Positions 51,180 through 62,538 of a DNA stretch of 64,000 bases are shown one piece after another. The stretch is taken from positions 1,550,001 to 1,614,000 of the forward strand of contig OZ001190.1 of the NCBI GenBank assembly GCA_963921355.3. The letters run 5' to 3'. The notes below the pieces were generated by a model that had not been told where the DNA came from, searched no databases, and saw nothing but the letters and a program-made list of their open reading frames with translations. A program made the position numbers and the translations under genes. The DNA comes from CAWUEZ02 sp963921355 (GTDB lineage: Bacteria > Pseudomonadota > Alphaproteobacteria > Thalassobaculales > Thalassobaculaceae). The stretch's first letter is position 1. Each line of letters begins with the position of its first letter.

Positions 51180-52424
51180 TTGCCAAAACTACAACCGGTG
51201 CGCGGGACCCATGATCTCCTGCCCGACGACGCGCGCCGTCACCGATTTATCTCTCAGACCGGCATGACCGTCGCCGAACGCTACGGCTTCGGCGAGATCG
51301 CCACCCCTATCTTCGAGTTCACCGAGGTGTTCAAGCGCACCCTTGGAGAGACGTCGGACGTGGTCTCGAAGGAGATGTACACCTTCACCGATCGCGGCGG
51401 CGACGAGATTACCCTGCGCCCCGAGAACACGGCCGGTGTTGCGCGGGCCGTGATTTCGGGCGGAATGTCGCAGAACCTGCCGGTCAAGTTTTTCTACTCG
51501 GGCCCGATGTTCCGCTACGAGCGGCCGCAGAAGGGGCGGATGCGGCAGTTCCATCAGATCGGTGTGGAACTCGTCGGAGTCGCTGAGCCGCAGGCCGATG
51601 TGGAAGTCATCGCCTGCGGGGCGGACATTCTCGATGCGCTCGGCGTGCTCGACCGCACCGTGCTGCAGATCAACACCTTGGGGGACACGGCCAGCCGTGC
51701 CGCTTATCGCTCGGCGCTGGTCGCGTACTTTCAGGATCACGTCGATCGTTTGTCTGAGGACAGCCGCCGGCGTCTGGAGGTCAATCCGCTGCGGATCCTG
51801 GACAGCAAGGATGAGGGCGACCGACGGGTCGTCGCGGACGCGCCGAAGTTCGACGACCATCTCAATGCGGAGTCGACGGACTTCTTTGGCGCCGTCACCC
51901 ATGGGCTCGACGTTCTCGGGATCGCCTGGGCGCGAAACGACCACTTGGTTCGGGGCCTCGACTACTACTGTCACACCGCGTTCGAGTTCGTCACGGATAC
52001 CTTGGGTGCCCAGGGGACAGTGATGGCCGGCGGCCGTTATGATGGCCTCGTGGAAACCATGGGTGGGCCGTCGATCCCCGGGGTCGGCTGGGCGGCGGGG
52101 ATCGAACGGCTGGCGCTGATGCTGGCACATCCGCCGGCCGCGTCCCGGCCGATTGCCATTGTCCCGGTCGGCGGCGAGGCGTCCGATGCGGCGCTGGCGC
52201 TCGCCCACCGTCTGCGACGCGCCGGTCATCCGGTGGAGCAGGGATATGGCGGCAACCTCGGCAAGCGAATGAAGCGTGCCGACCGGCTCGGCGCGCGGGC
52301 GGCGCTGATCCTGGGCGGCGACGAACTGGCGCGTGGCGTGGTTCAGCTTCGTGATCTCGATAAGGGCAGTCAGGAAGAGGTCTCCCTAGAGCAGATCGAG
52401 GAGCATCTTCTCCGGGCTTTGTAG
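51180..52424 (+). CDS. hisS: Histidine-tRNA ligase
   Basis: This 414-residue class II synthetase has VRGTHDLLPDD at the start, motif 2 MFRYERPQKGRMRQFHQIGVE, the histidine-binding LVRGLDYYCHTAFEF and motif 3 GVGWAAGIERL, with the anticodon domain at the C-terminus. The start is TTG 51180, a rare start that lowers initiation, with GGAGG at 51166-51170 giving a 9-base spacing. No ATG lies in frame near it. The conserved N-terminus (KLQPVRGTHD) supports this choice. Confidence 0.94.
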   Translation: MPKLQPVRGTHDLLPDDARRHRFISQTGMTVAERYGFGEIATPIFEFTEVFKRTLGETSDVVSKEMYTFTDRGGDEITLRPENTAGVARAVISGGMSQNLPVKFFYSGPMFRYERPQKGRMRQFHQIGVELVGVAEPQADVEVIACGADILDALGVLDRTVLQINTLGDTASRAAYRSALVAYFQDHVDRLSEDSRRRLEVNPLRILDSKDEGDRRVVADAPKFDDHLNAESTDFFGAVTHGLDVLGIAWARNDHLVRGLDYYCHTAFEFVTDTLGAQGTVMAGGRYDGLVETMGGPSIPGVGWAAGIERLALMLAHPPAASRPIAIVPVGGEASDAALALAHRLRRAGHPVEQGYGGNLGKRMKRADRLGARAALILGGDELARGVVQLRDLDKGSQEEVSLEQIEEHLLRAL

Positions 52425-52433
52425 GGCCGGGCC

Positions 52434-53687
52434 GTGGACGCCCCGCTTCCGCCGGTGATCGTAATCGGCGTCGACCATCGGACCTGCCCGGACGCGGTTC
52501 GCGAGCGCCTGTTCGTGGACGATGGGGAGATGTCGCAGATGCTCTCCGCCCTGAAGACGGCGGGCGCGCTAGAGGCCATGGTTCTCTCGACCTGCAATCG
52601 GGTCGAGGTCATTGCCCGGTTCGGCGAGGATGCCGACCCCCGGCGCGGCGTTGCCGGCGCTTTGGGGCAGCCGGTCGACCTGGCCGGCGATGTTCTCGAG
52701 CCGCTGCTCTACGTCCATGAAGGCAGCGACGCGGTCCGCCACGTCTTCCGGGTGGCGAGTTCGCTGGACAGCCAGGTGGTGGGGGAGCCCCAGGTGCTCG
52801 GACAGGTGCGGGCCGCACATCGGCTCTGCCGGGATCTCGGCGCCACCGGCTCCGCGGTCGACGCGCTCCTGCGCGCGTCCTATGAGACCGCCAAGCGGGT
52901 CCGCAGCGATACCAGCATCGGCGAGGGGCCGGTCTCACTGGCAGCGGCGGCGATCGCCCGGATCCGTGACCTCTACGGAGACCTCAAGGGCCGCCGAGGC
53001 GTCATCGCCGGAACCGCGGACCTCGGGTTGCTGGTGGCCGAGCACCTTGCTGGAAACGGCATGCAGGATCTGCAGGTGATCGACCGGTTTCCGCGCCGCG
53101 CTGCGGCCGCGGCGCGCGAGATCGGCGCCCATCACGGCGGCCTGGACGAGCTGGCGCGTGCGCTCGATACCTGCGACGTCCTGGTCACCTCGATCGGTGA
53201 AGGCCGGTATGTGGTGTCCTCCGAGATGGTCGAGGCCGCGCTCAAACGGCGCCGGCGGCGGCCGATCTTTCTGTTGGATCTCTCAATCCCCGGCGATGTC
53301 GAGCCGGCGGTTCACCGACTGGATGAAGCCTTCGTCTACGATTTCGGCGACCTGGAGCAGATTGCCCGGTCGGGCATGAATGATCGCGCGATCGAGGCCG
53401 CCAAGGCGGAACGTATTGTCGAGGATGCCGTCGCGGACTATGCGCGCACCCGGTCGGGGCGCGATGCCGGCGCCGATATCGCGCGGCTGCGGTCCCATAT
53501 CGAAAGCGAGATCGCCGCGGTCATTGACGACCCTGATCTTGCGCGCCGTCTGTCGGGCCGTCTGACCCACGCGCCATCCGCGACCTTGCGCGAACTTGCC
53601 GAGGCCGGGCAGCTTGACGACGCGACCCGGGATCTGGTGGCCCGGCTGTTCGGCGTCGATGATCCCAAGGAAGGAGAGCAACCGTGA
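52434..53687 (+). CDS. hemA: Glutamyl-tRNA reductase homologue, divergent
   Basis: This 417-residue protein has the three-domain plan of glutamyl-tRNA reductase, the first enzyme of C5-pathway ALA synthesis. The nucleophile Cys54 in STCNR and the catalytic His103 are kept, as is VVGEPQVLGQV. Two usually strict sites differ: the Rossmann loop GAGEM is GTADL (193-197), and the DxAxPRDI motif reads DLSIPGDVEP (282-291). The start is GTG 52434 and the stop overlaps prfA as GTGA. Operon order hemA-prfA-prmC matches E. coli. The activity is uncertain. Confidence 0.82.
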   Translation: MDAPLPPVIVIGVDHRTCPDAVRERLFVDDGEMSQMLSALKTAGALEAMVLSTCNRVEVIARFGEDADPRRGVAGALGQPVDLAGDVLEPLLYVHEGSDAVRHVFRVASSLDSQVVGEPQVLGQVRAAHRLCRDLGATGSAVDALLRASYETAKRVRSDTSIGEGPVSLAAAAIARIRDLYGDLKGRRGVIAGTADLGLLVAEHLAGNGMQDLQVIDRFPRRAAAAAREIGAHHGGLDELARALDTCDVLVTSIGEGRYVVSSEMVEAALKRRRRRPIFLLDLSIPGDVEPAVHRLDEAFVYDFGDLEQIARSGMNDRAIEAAKAERIVEDAVADYARTRSGRDAGADIARLRSHIESEIAAVIDDPDLARRLSGRLTHAPSATLRELAEAGQLDDATRDLVARLFGVDDPKEGEQP

Positions 53688-54754
53688 GCTTTGAGGCGAC
53701 CCTTGACCGGGTGGTCGATCGCGCGAAGGAACTGGAGGCCCTGCTGTCGAACCCGGCGGATCTGGCCTCCGATGACTTCCAGCGGATCTCCCGCGAGCTG
53801 GCCGAGCTGACACCGGTGGTGGCCAAGGTCGAGGAACTCAAACAGGTCCGGTCAAGCTTGGCCGACGCCCAGACTCTGGCCGAAGAAACCGATCCGGAGA
53901 TGCGGGAACTCGCCCGCGCCGAGATCGCCGACATTGAGACCCGGCTTCCCGGACTTGAGCGCGAAGTCCAGATCGTGCTGCTGCCGAAGGACGAGGCTGA
54001 CGAAAAGAACGTCATCGTCGAGGTCAGAGCCGGAACCGGCGGCGACGAGGCCGCCCTGTTCGCCTCCGATCTGTTCGCCATGTATCAGCGCTACGCTCAG
54101 GCTCATGGGTGGCGGTTCGAACCGATGGATCTCTCGGAGAACGAACTTGGCGGCTACAAGGAGGCGACCGCGTCGATCTCGGGGCGTGGCGCCTATGCCC
54201 GGCTGAAGTTCGAGTCCGGCGTTCACCGGGTCCAGCGCGTTCCCGTGACCGAGAGCCAGGGTCGGATCCACACCTCGGCGGCGACCGTGGCCGTCCTGCC
54301 CGAGGCCGAGGATGTCGACCTGACGATCGAAGACAAGGACCTCCGGGTCGACGTCTACCGGTCGAGCGGCGCCGGCGGCCAGCACGTCAACACCACCGAC
54401 AGCGCCGTGCGGATCACCCACCTGCCGACCGGGGTGGTCGTCACCCAGCAGGACGAGAAATCGCAGCACAAGAACCGGGCCAAGGCGATGCGTATCCTGC
54501 GGGCGCGCCTGTACGACCTGGAACGCCAGACGGCTGAAGCCGAGCGGGCGGCCGACCGCAAGAGCCAGATCGGCTCGGGCGACCGGTCCGAGCGGATCCG
54601 CACCTACAATTTCCCCCAGGGCCGCGTCACCGATCACCGGATCAACCTCACCCTCTACAAGCTCGACCGCGTGATCTCGGGCGAGGCGCTCGATGAGATC
54701 CTCGACGCCCTGATCGCCGAGGATGAGGCGGAGCGGCTGGCGACCCTGACATGA
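53684..54754 (+). CDS. prfA: Peptide chain release factor 1
   Basis: This 356-residue RF1 has the catalytic GGQ in SGAGGQHVNTTDSAVRITH and the tripeptide PVT in QRVPVTESQG, which recognises UAA and UAG. It is complete. The start is GTG 53684, overlapping the hemA-like stop, with AAGGAGAG upstream. Its presence shows that UAG is read as stop in this organism, which bears on the two internal TAG codons elsewhere in the window. It is followed closely by its modifying enzyme PrmC. Confidence 0.96.
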   Translation: MSFEATLDRVVDRAKELEALLSNPADLASDDFQRISRELAELTPVVAKVEELKQVRSSLADAQTLAEETDPEMRELARAEIADIETRLPGLEREVQIVLLPKDEADEKNVIVEVRAGTGGDEAALFASDLFAMYQRYAQAHGWRFEPMDLSENELGGYKEATASISGRGAYARLKFESGVHRVQRVPVTESQGRIHTSAATVAVLPEAEDVDLTIEDKDLRVDVYRSSGAGGQHVNTTDSAVRITHLPTGVVVTQQDEKSQHKNRAKAMRILRARLYDLERQTAEAERAADRKSQIGSGDRSERIRTYNFPQGRVTDHRINLTLYKLDRVISGEALDEILDALIAEDEAERLATLT

Positions 54755-54764
54755 TGCGCCCGGC

Positions 54765-55619
54765 ATGACGACGGTCCGCGAGGCTTTGAAGGCCGCCAGC
54801 CGGGACCTCACGGCCGCCGGCGTGGACACGGCGCGGCTCGACGCCCGCCTGCTGCTCGGGCACGCCCTGGGTCGCGAGGTGTGGCCGCATGAGGAGTCGC
54901 CGATCGATGCGGCAAGCGCGGACAAGTTCCAGGCGCTAGTCGCGCGCCGGGAACGTCGAGAGCCGGTCAGCCGGATCATCGGGCGACGCGGGTTCTGGAC
55001 TCTCGACCTCGCCGTCGGTCCTGGCACGCTGGACCCACGTCCCGACAGCGAGACCCTGATCGAGGCCCTGGCCCCGGCCTTCGCGGGCCGTGCGGCACCC
55101 CGGCGCGTGCTCGATCTCGGGACCGGGACGGGGTGTCTGCTGTTGGCCGCCCTGGTCGAGTTTCCCATAGCCAGCGGCCTCGGCATCGACCGGTCCGGTG
55201 ACGCCATCGCCGTGGCACGGGACAACGCCGTCAGCACGGGGCTGGCGGCCCGGGTGCGTCTCGAGGAGATGGACTGGTCGGACCTGAGCGATGTCGAGAC
55301 GTTTGATCTGGTCCTGTCCAACCCGCCATACATCACGGAGGCGGAGATCCCCGCGCTGGCACCCGAGGTTAGGGAGCATGATCCGCTGACCGCCCTGGCG
55401 GCCGGGCCGGACGGACTCGATGCCTATCGGGCGCTGGCTGGCGTCATTCCAAGGGTTCTGAGCCGCAATGGCGTCGCCGTCCTCGAACTGGGGGCCGGCC
55501 AGTCGGACGCCGTGGAACGCATCATGGCGGCGGCAGGTTTGCGGGCCATGGCGCGGCGTCAGGATCTTGGCGGTATCGACCGCGCACTCGTTCTTGAATG
55601 GAATGACACCCGTTCATAA
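54765..55619 (+). CDS. prmC: Release factor glutamine methyltransferase
   Basis: This 284-residue methyltransferase modifies the GGQ glutamine of RF1 and RF2. It has an N-terminal helical domain, the SAM motif VLDLGTGTGCLLLAAL and the substrate motif LSNPPYI. It starts ten bases after prfA with ATG 54765. Sequence and context both fit PrmC rather than PrmB. A 200-base gap follows, with no feature I can define beyond GC-rich sequence and a TTGACT at 55718-55723 lacking a good -10 partner. Confidence 0.95.
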   Translation: MTTVREALKAASRDLTAAGVDTARLDARLLLGHALGREVWPHEESPIDAASADKFQALVARRERREPVSRIIGRRGFWTLDLAVGPGTLDPRPDSETLIEALAPAFAGRAAPRRVLDLGTGTGCLLLAALVEFPIASGLGIDRSGDAIAVARDNAVSTGLAARVRLEEMDWSDLSDVETFDLVLSNPPYITEAEIPALAPEVREHDPLTALAAGPDGLDAYRALAGVIPRVLSRNGVAVLELGAGQSDAVERIMAAAGLRAMARRQDLGGIDRALVLEWNDTRS

Positions 55620-55819
55620 CTACCCCACCGGCTCGAAAACGGCTTGGATTTCCGCCACAGTCGAGCTACTTTGCGGCTCGGCATGGGGGGCCGGATTGGG
55701 TCCGTGCCGAAGCCACTTGACTGAACAGTGACCGCGGGGGCGGTTGGCAAGGCGGTCGATCGGATCGACAGCCTGACCGGACAAGTGGTCCGCTTCAAAC
55801 AACAGGATACGCGCTAGGC

Positions 55820-56584
55820 ATGAGACAAGGCCCACACCAGAAGCGTGGTCGCGGACGGGGTAACCGTCGGCCGAACACACCCAACCGGAACCAGACATTC
55901 GACAGCAACGGTCCCGACGTCCGTATCCGAGGCAATGCGCATCAGGTCTACGAGAAGTACCTGAACCTGGCTCGGGATGCGTCGGCCAGTGGCGACCGGG
56001 TGCTGGCGGAGAGCTACTTCCAGCACGCCGACCACTATTTCCGGATCATCAGCGCGTTCGCTGGGAACGAAGCGGAACGCGGGGAACGCAACGCCGGCAA
56101 CGGCGCGCAGCCTGAGGTGCAGACGCGCGACTGGTCAGGCGAGGACGGCGAGCGTCAGGACGATCGGGGCGACCAGAGTGGTGAGCGCGAGGCGCAGGGC
56201 GCCCGTGAGCAACTCGAAGACGGTGATGGCGCCGACCGTGGCGCGAACGGCGGGGACCGGGAATCCGGACGCCGGGGCCGTCCCCGTCGCCAGCGGGACG
56301 CAAACCGCGATGACGGCAGAGATGAACCGGTGCGCGTCGAGGGACCTGCGGTCAGCGAAGCGGCCACCGTGGAGCCCACGACCGGCGTCGAGGTCTCCGG
56401 CGAACCCGAAGCGGCCGACGAGGATGGCATCCGACGCACCCTGAAGATGCCCGGCGCGCCGGAGACGGCCGAGGGCGCCGGAACGGAACCGGCGAAGCCG
56501 CGGCGTCGGCGGCGCGCTGCGTCGAGCGACGGCGCGGCTGAGACCCCGGTCAACGATGACGACGGAGCCGTCGCTGCCAGCTGA
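55820..56584 (+). CDS. DUF4167 domain-containing protein
   Basis: This 254-residue protein has an N-terminal DUF4167 domain with RIRGNAHQVYEKYLNLARDA and YFQHADHYFRI (about 35-75), then about 180 disordered, highly charged residues rich in Arg, Asp, Glu and Gly. The very basic first 25 residues suggest nucleic-acid binding, as is often proposed for the family, but no function is established. Its place after prmC and before clpB is conserved in related alphaproteobacteria. A strong intrinsic terminator follows. Confidence 0.85.
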   Translation: MRQGPHQKRGRGRGNRRPNTPNRNQTFDSNGPDVRIRGNAHQVYEKYLNLARDASASGDRVLAESYFQHADHYFRIISAFAGNEAERGERNAGNGAQPEVQTRDWSGEDGERQDDRGDQSGEREAQGAREQLEDGDGADRGANGGDRESGRRGRPRRQRDANRDDGRDEPVRVEGPAVSEAATVEPTTGVEVSGEPEAADEDGIRRTLKMPGAPETAEGAGTEPAKPRRRRRAASSDGAAETPVNDDDGAVAAS

Positions 56585-56615
56585 CCGCGCCCGCGTTACC
56601 CGGAACTGAACAGAT

Positions 56616-56656
56616 GACCGGCCTGGAGTGACAGCTTCAGGCCGGTCTTCTCTTTT
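56616..56656 (+). terminator. Intrinsic terminator after the DUF4167 gene
   Basis: A perfect 10-base stem, GACCGGCCTG (56616-56625) and CAGGCCGGTC (56638-56647), with a 12-base loop, is followed by TTCTCTTTT. It ends the prfA-side operon just before the convergent MOSC gene. This is the clearest terminator in the window. Confidence 0.85.
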
Positions 56657-56674
56657 CGAGATCTGCTGCGAATT

Positions 56675-57436
56675 TCAGTCGATGACGTCGATGGTGTCGC
56701 CGACGGACATCGGCCCGCCCGCCGTCACGCGGACGTAGATCCCGCAATCGCTGTGCCCGAAGCCGCGCTGGAGGTCGCGCGGTATCGTCAGGTCGCGCAC
56801 CCCGGTGTTCGGATTGGCGTTGGTCGCCGCGCACCGTCCAATCGGTTCTTCGACCAGGAGTTCGACGTCGCCGACTCTCAACCGCCGGCCGACCCAGCCG
56901 GCCTCGGCCCACGGCTCGGCCCCGTCAATCAGGAGGTTGCCGCGAAAGCGCATCGGGTCCACCGGTCCGCCGACAACCCGCTCGAGATCCCGAACGGAAG
57001 CTCGGTTGATGATCGAGATGAAGGGCTGGTCGACATCGGTGAATCCGCCATGGTCGAGGTCGATGACCTTGGGGGCGCCCCGCAAGTCGTTCTTCGCGTA
57101 GGCCGCAAAGAACTGCTCGATCACCGTGCATCCGGTCCGACTGTCCAGGGTCCCGCGCGCGATCTGTCGCCCGTTGCGCCGGATCTCCAGGGATGTGGTC
57201 TCGGCGTCGTAGACGGTTTCGAGAGCCGCCAGCTTCGGCACGCTCATCACCTGCAGGAAATGCGCTTTCGACTGCCATTCCGGGGCGGCCGGATTGATCG
57301 GCGCAGAACCATGGGCGATGGCGAACCGGCGGTCGTGGGGAATCAGCCGGTCCACCGACAGGTCGGCGGATTGCAGCGTGTCGGCCGACAGCCCCTTGAC
57401 CGGAAAGCGATGGATCGAGGCGATGGTGATGCTCAT
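56675..57436 (-). CDS. MOSC domain-containing protein (YiiM/YcbX-like)
   Basis: This 253-residue protein has an N-terminal beta-barrel MOSC_N (IASIHRFPVKGLSADTL) and a C-terminal MOSC domain with FRGNLLIDG, the conserved-Cys segment IGRCAATNANPNTG, and RGFGHSDCGIYVRV. MOSC proteins bind molybdenum cofactor or transfer sulfur, and YcbX-type proteins detoxify N-hydroxylated bases. ATG 57436 begins the MOSC_N strand; the frame to 57754 overlaps the clpB promoter. It is divergent from clpB. Confidence 0.85.
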   Translation of the reverse strand: MSITIASIHRFPVKGLSADTLQSADLSVDRLIPHDRRFAIAHGSAPINPAAPEWQSKAHFLQVMSVPKLAALETVYDAETTSLEIRRNGRQIARGTLDSRTGCTVIEQFFAAYAKNDLRGAPKVIDLDHGGFTDVDQPFISIINRASVRDLERVVGGPVDPMRFRGNLLIDGAEPWAEAGWVGRRLRVGDVELLVEEPIGRCAATNANPNTGVRDLTIPRDLQRGFGHSDCGIYVRVTAGGPMSVGDTIDVID

Positions 57437-57506
57437 GGCTTGAGATGAACGCTTGGGCATGGCCCGTGTCAACGCAGCCGAGGCCGGAGGAGCGGTGGCG
57501 GAACGC

Positions 57507-57535
57507 CTTGTGTTGCCGCACTGCAACACCCATGT
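57507..57535 (+). promoter_or_regulatory. Heat-shock (RpoH-type) promoter of clpB with an internal inverted repeat
   Basis: CTTGTGT (57507-57513), a 15-base spacer and CCCATGT (57529-57535) match the RpoH consensus CTTGAAA-N11-16-CCCATnT well. Inside the spacer, GTGTTGC-CGCACT-GCAACAC (57510-57529) is a perfect 7-base dyad that could bind a regulator or form a hairpin. The likely start of transcription is near 57543, about 153 bases before the clpB ATG. Confidence 0.6.
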
Positions 57536-57695
57536 CTCCTTCAGCACTGGACGGCGCCGGTTCGGGCCGTCCAGACCTGTGCGGACACTACACTGGGTGT
57601 GTCGGTTCGCACGGAGACTGAGGCCGGTCGAGGCTGCCGTAACCGGGGCCGCGACGGTCGTGCTGGCGCAAACGCGGTACAGATGGAGACGGCGG

Positions 57696-60311
<2,616 letters not shown>

Positions 60312-60340
60312 CGTCGCTCTACCGGCCTTTCACGACCCGT

Positions 60341-60371
60341 CCGCCCGGAGTTCTCGCCGGGCGGGCGGTTT
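60341..60371 (+). terminator. Hairpin terminator after clpB
   Basis: The stem CCGCCCGG (60341-60348) pairs perfectly with CCGGGCGG (60357-60364) around an 8-base loop, followed by GCGGTTTCAT. The T tract is short, so termination may be incomplete before trpB. Confidence 0.5.
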
Positions 60372-60458
60372 CATCACGCTCCGGCGTCTCTTGCGTGCGG
60401 TCGCGCCCCGCCTTAAGACCATCGGGCAATTCCGATACCGATGAGGACGAGGTGAACC

Positions 60459-61685
60459 ATGGCCCTGACGGCCCCGGCGAACAGCCTGCGAACCGGACCG
60501 GACGAGGACGGGCATTTCGGCATTTTCGGCGGACGCTATGTCGCCGAGACTCTGATGCCGTTGATCCTCGATGTCGAAGCGGCCTACGAAGCGGCGAAAC
60601 GAGATCCTGAGTTTCAACGCGACTTCGAGTACTACCAGAAGCACTACATCGGGCGGCCGAGCCCCCTGTATTTCGCCGAGCGTCTGACGGCGCATTTCGG
60701 CGGCGCCAAGCTGTACTTCAAACGCGATGAGCTGAACCACACCGGCGCCCACAAGATCAACAACGTCATGGGCCAGGCTCTGCTCGCGAAGCGGATGGGC
60801 AAAACGCAGATCATCGCCGAAACCGGGGCGGGTCAGCATGGGGTGGCGACCGCGACGGCCTGCGCGCTGTTCGGCATGGAATGCGAGGTATTCATGGGCG
60901 CCGAGGACTTCGAGCGCCAGAAGCCCAATGTCGACCGCATGCGTCTCCTGGGTGCCAAGGTCCATCCGGTCACCTCCGGCTCCTCGACCCTGAAGGACGC
61001 CATGAATGAAGCCCTTCGGTACTGGGTGTCGAAGGCGGAGACCCATTTCTACATCATCGGCACCGTGGCCGGACCGCATCCCTATCCGGCCATGGTCCGG
61101 GACTTTCAGTCGGTGATCGGCATCGAGACCAAGGCCCAGATGATGGAGGCCGAGGGTCGCCTGCCGGACACGCTGGTCGCGGCCATCGGCGGCGGCTCCA
61201 ATGCGATGGGCCTGTTCCACCCGTTCCTGGACGATGTCGACGTCTCGCTGATCGGTGTCGAGGCCGGAGGTCACGGGCTGAATACCGACAAGCATGCCGC
61301 ATCTCTGAACGGCGGACGGCCCGGCGTCCTGCACGGAAACCGAACGTACCTGCTGCAGAATGACGACGGGCAGATCACCGAGGCGCACTCGATCTCGGCC
61401 GGTCTCGACTACCCGGGGATCGGGCCGGAGCATTCCTGGCTGCACGAACTGGGCCGGGTCCAGTACGTGGCCGTCACCGACGACGACGCCCTGGACGCAT
61501 TCGCGCTGTGCTCGCGGCTGGAAGGGATCATTCCCGCCCTTGAGCCGAGCCATGCGCTTGCCCACGTTGCGACGTTCATCGCCGACCGGCCGAAGGACGA
61601 GATCGTGGTCATGAATCTCTGCGGGCGGGGTGACAAGGACCTGGGTGCCGTGCTGCCGAAACTCGAGGCGAAGGGACTGCTCTGA
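60459..61685 (+). CDS. trpB: Tryptophan synthase beta chain
   Basis: This 408-residue PLP enzyme condenses indole and serine to tryptophan. It has the PLP lysine in NHTGAHKINNVMGQALL, the phosphate-binding GGGSNAMG and the N-terminal FGIFGGRYVAETLMP. The start is ATG 60459 with GAGGTGA upstream. The stop overlaps the trpA start by one base (TGATG), so the alpha and beta chains of the complex are coupled. The usual partner trpF is not upstream here. Confidence 0.97.
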   Translation: MALTAPANSLRTGPDEDGHFGIFGGRYVAETLMPLILDVEAAYEAAKRDPEFQRDFEYYQKHYIGRPSPLYFAERLTAHFGGAKLYFKRDELNHTGAHKINNVMGQALLAKRMGKTQIIAETGAGQHGVATATACALFGMECEVFMGAEDFERQKPNVDRMRLLGAKVHPVTSGSSTLKDAMNEALRYWVSKAETHFYIIGTVAGPHPYPAMVRDFQSVIGIETKAQMMEAEGRLPDTLVAAIGGGSNAMGLFHPFLDDVDVSLIGVEAGGHGLNTDKHAASLNGGRPGVLHGNRTYLLQNDDGQITEAHSISAGLDYPGIGPEHSWLHELGRVQYVAVTDDDALDAFALCSRLEGIIPALEPSHALAHVATFIADRPKDEIVVMNLCGRGDKDLGAVLPKLEAKGLL

Positions 61686-62521
61686 TGGCAGCTGGAGTAG
61701 GGCGTATCGACGCCAAGTTCGCCGCCATGAAGGCCGAGGGCCGGGGCGGGCTTGGGATCTTCGTGACCGCCGGTGATCCGGACTTCGAGACCAGTGCAAC
61801 GATCCTGGAGGCGCTGCCGGGGGCCGGCGCCGATATGATCGAATTCGGGATGCCGTTCACCGATCCGATGGCTGACGGTCCGGCGATTCAGGAGTCCAGC
61901 CAGCGGGCGCTGAAAGGCGGGATGACGCTTGCGAAGACGCTTGATCTGGTGCGCCGGTTTCGCGCCCGGGATAGCGAGACGCCGCTGATCCTGATGGGCT
62001 ACTACAACCCGATCTACATCTACGGTGTTGACCGGTTCATCGACGATGCGCTCCAGGTCGGGGTGGATGGCCTGATCGTCGTCGACCTGCCGCCGGAAGA
62101 GGATGTGGAACTCTGTCTGCCGGCCCTCAAGCGCAATCTCGGGTTCGTTCGCCTGGCGACCCCGACCACCGACGACAAGCGTCTACCGGCGGTTCTGACC
62201 AACACATCCGGCTTCGTCTACTACGTCTCGATCACCGGGATCACCGGAACCACAGAGGTTCCGACTGATCTGGTGGCGACCGCGGTGGACCGCCTGAAGC
62301 GCCACACCGAACTGCCGGTGGCGGTCGGCTTCGGGATCAAGACACCGGACAACGCCGCGGATGTGGCACGGATCGCCGACGCGGCGATCGTCGGCACGGC
62401 GGTGGTCAACACGATCAAAGGCTCATTGGACGCGACGGGCCAGGCGACCGATCGCACGGTTCCGGATACCGTGGCATTCGTTCAGGCACTTGCCGACGGT
62501 GTGCGCGGCGCGCGCGCCTGA
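61685..62521 (+). CDS. trpA: Tryptophan synthase alpha chain
   Basis: This 278-residue TIM barrel cleaves indole-3-glycerol phosphate to indole. It has the catalytic Glu in IEFGMPFTDPMADGPAIQ, with its Asp site in the same stretch, the ILMGYYNPI strand, and the phosphate-binding VGFGIKTPDNA late in the barrel. Coupled to trpB by a one-base overlap; accD follows after 17 bases. It is complete and of family length. Confidence 0.97.
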   Translation: MAAGVGRIDAKFAAMKAEGRGGLGIFVTAGDPDFETSATILEALPGAGADMIEFGMPFTDPMADGPAIQESSQRALKGGMTLAKTLDLVRRFRARDSETPLILMGYYNPIYIYGVDRFIDDALQVGVDGLIVVDLPPEEDVELCLPALKRNLGFVRLATPTTDDKRLPAVLTNTSGFVYYVSITGITGTTEVPTDLVATAVDRLKRHTELPVAVGFGIKTPDNAADVARIADAAIVGTAVVNTIKGSLDATGQATDRTVPDTVAFVQALADGVRGARA

Positions 62522-62538
62522 GCATTGGAGGCTCCGAG

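Noticed and set aside
52434..53687. Calling the hemA-like gene 5-aminolevulinate synthase
   Set aside because: The sequence has the STCNR and GEPQ motifs of glutamyl-tRNA reductase and no PLP lysine region of ALA synthase.
53684..54754. Reassignment of TAG to a sense codon (for example pyrrolysine)
   Set aside because: RF1 with the PVT and GGQ motifs is intact and several genes here use TAG as their natural stop. No pyl gene was seen.
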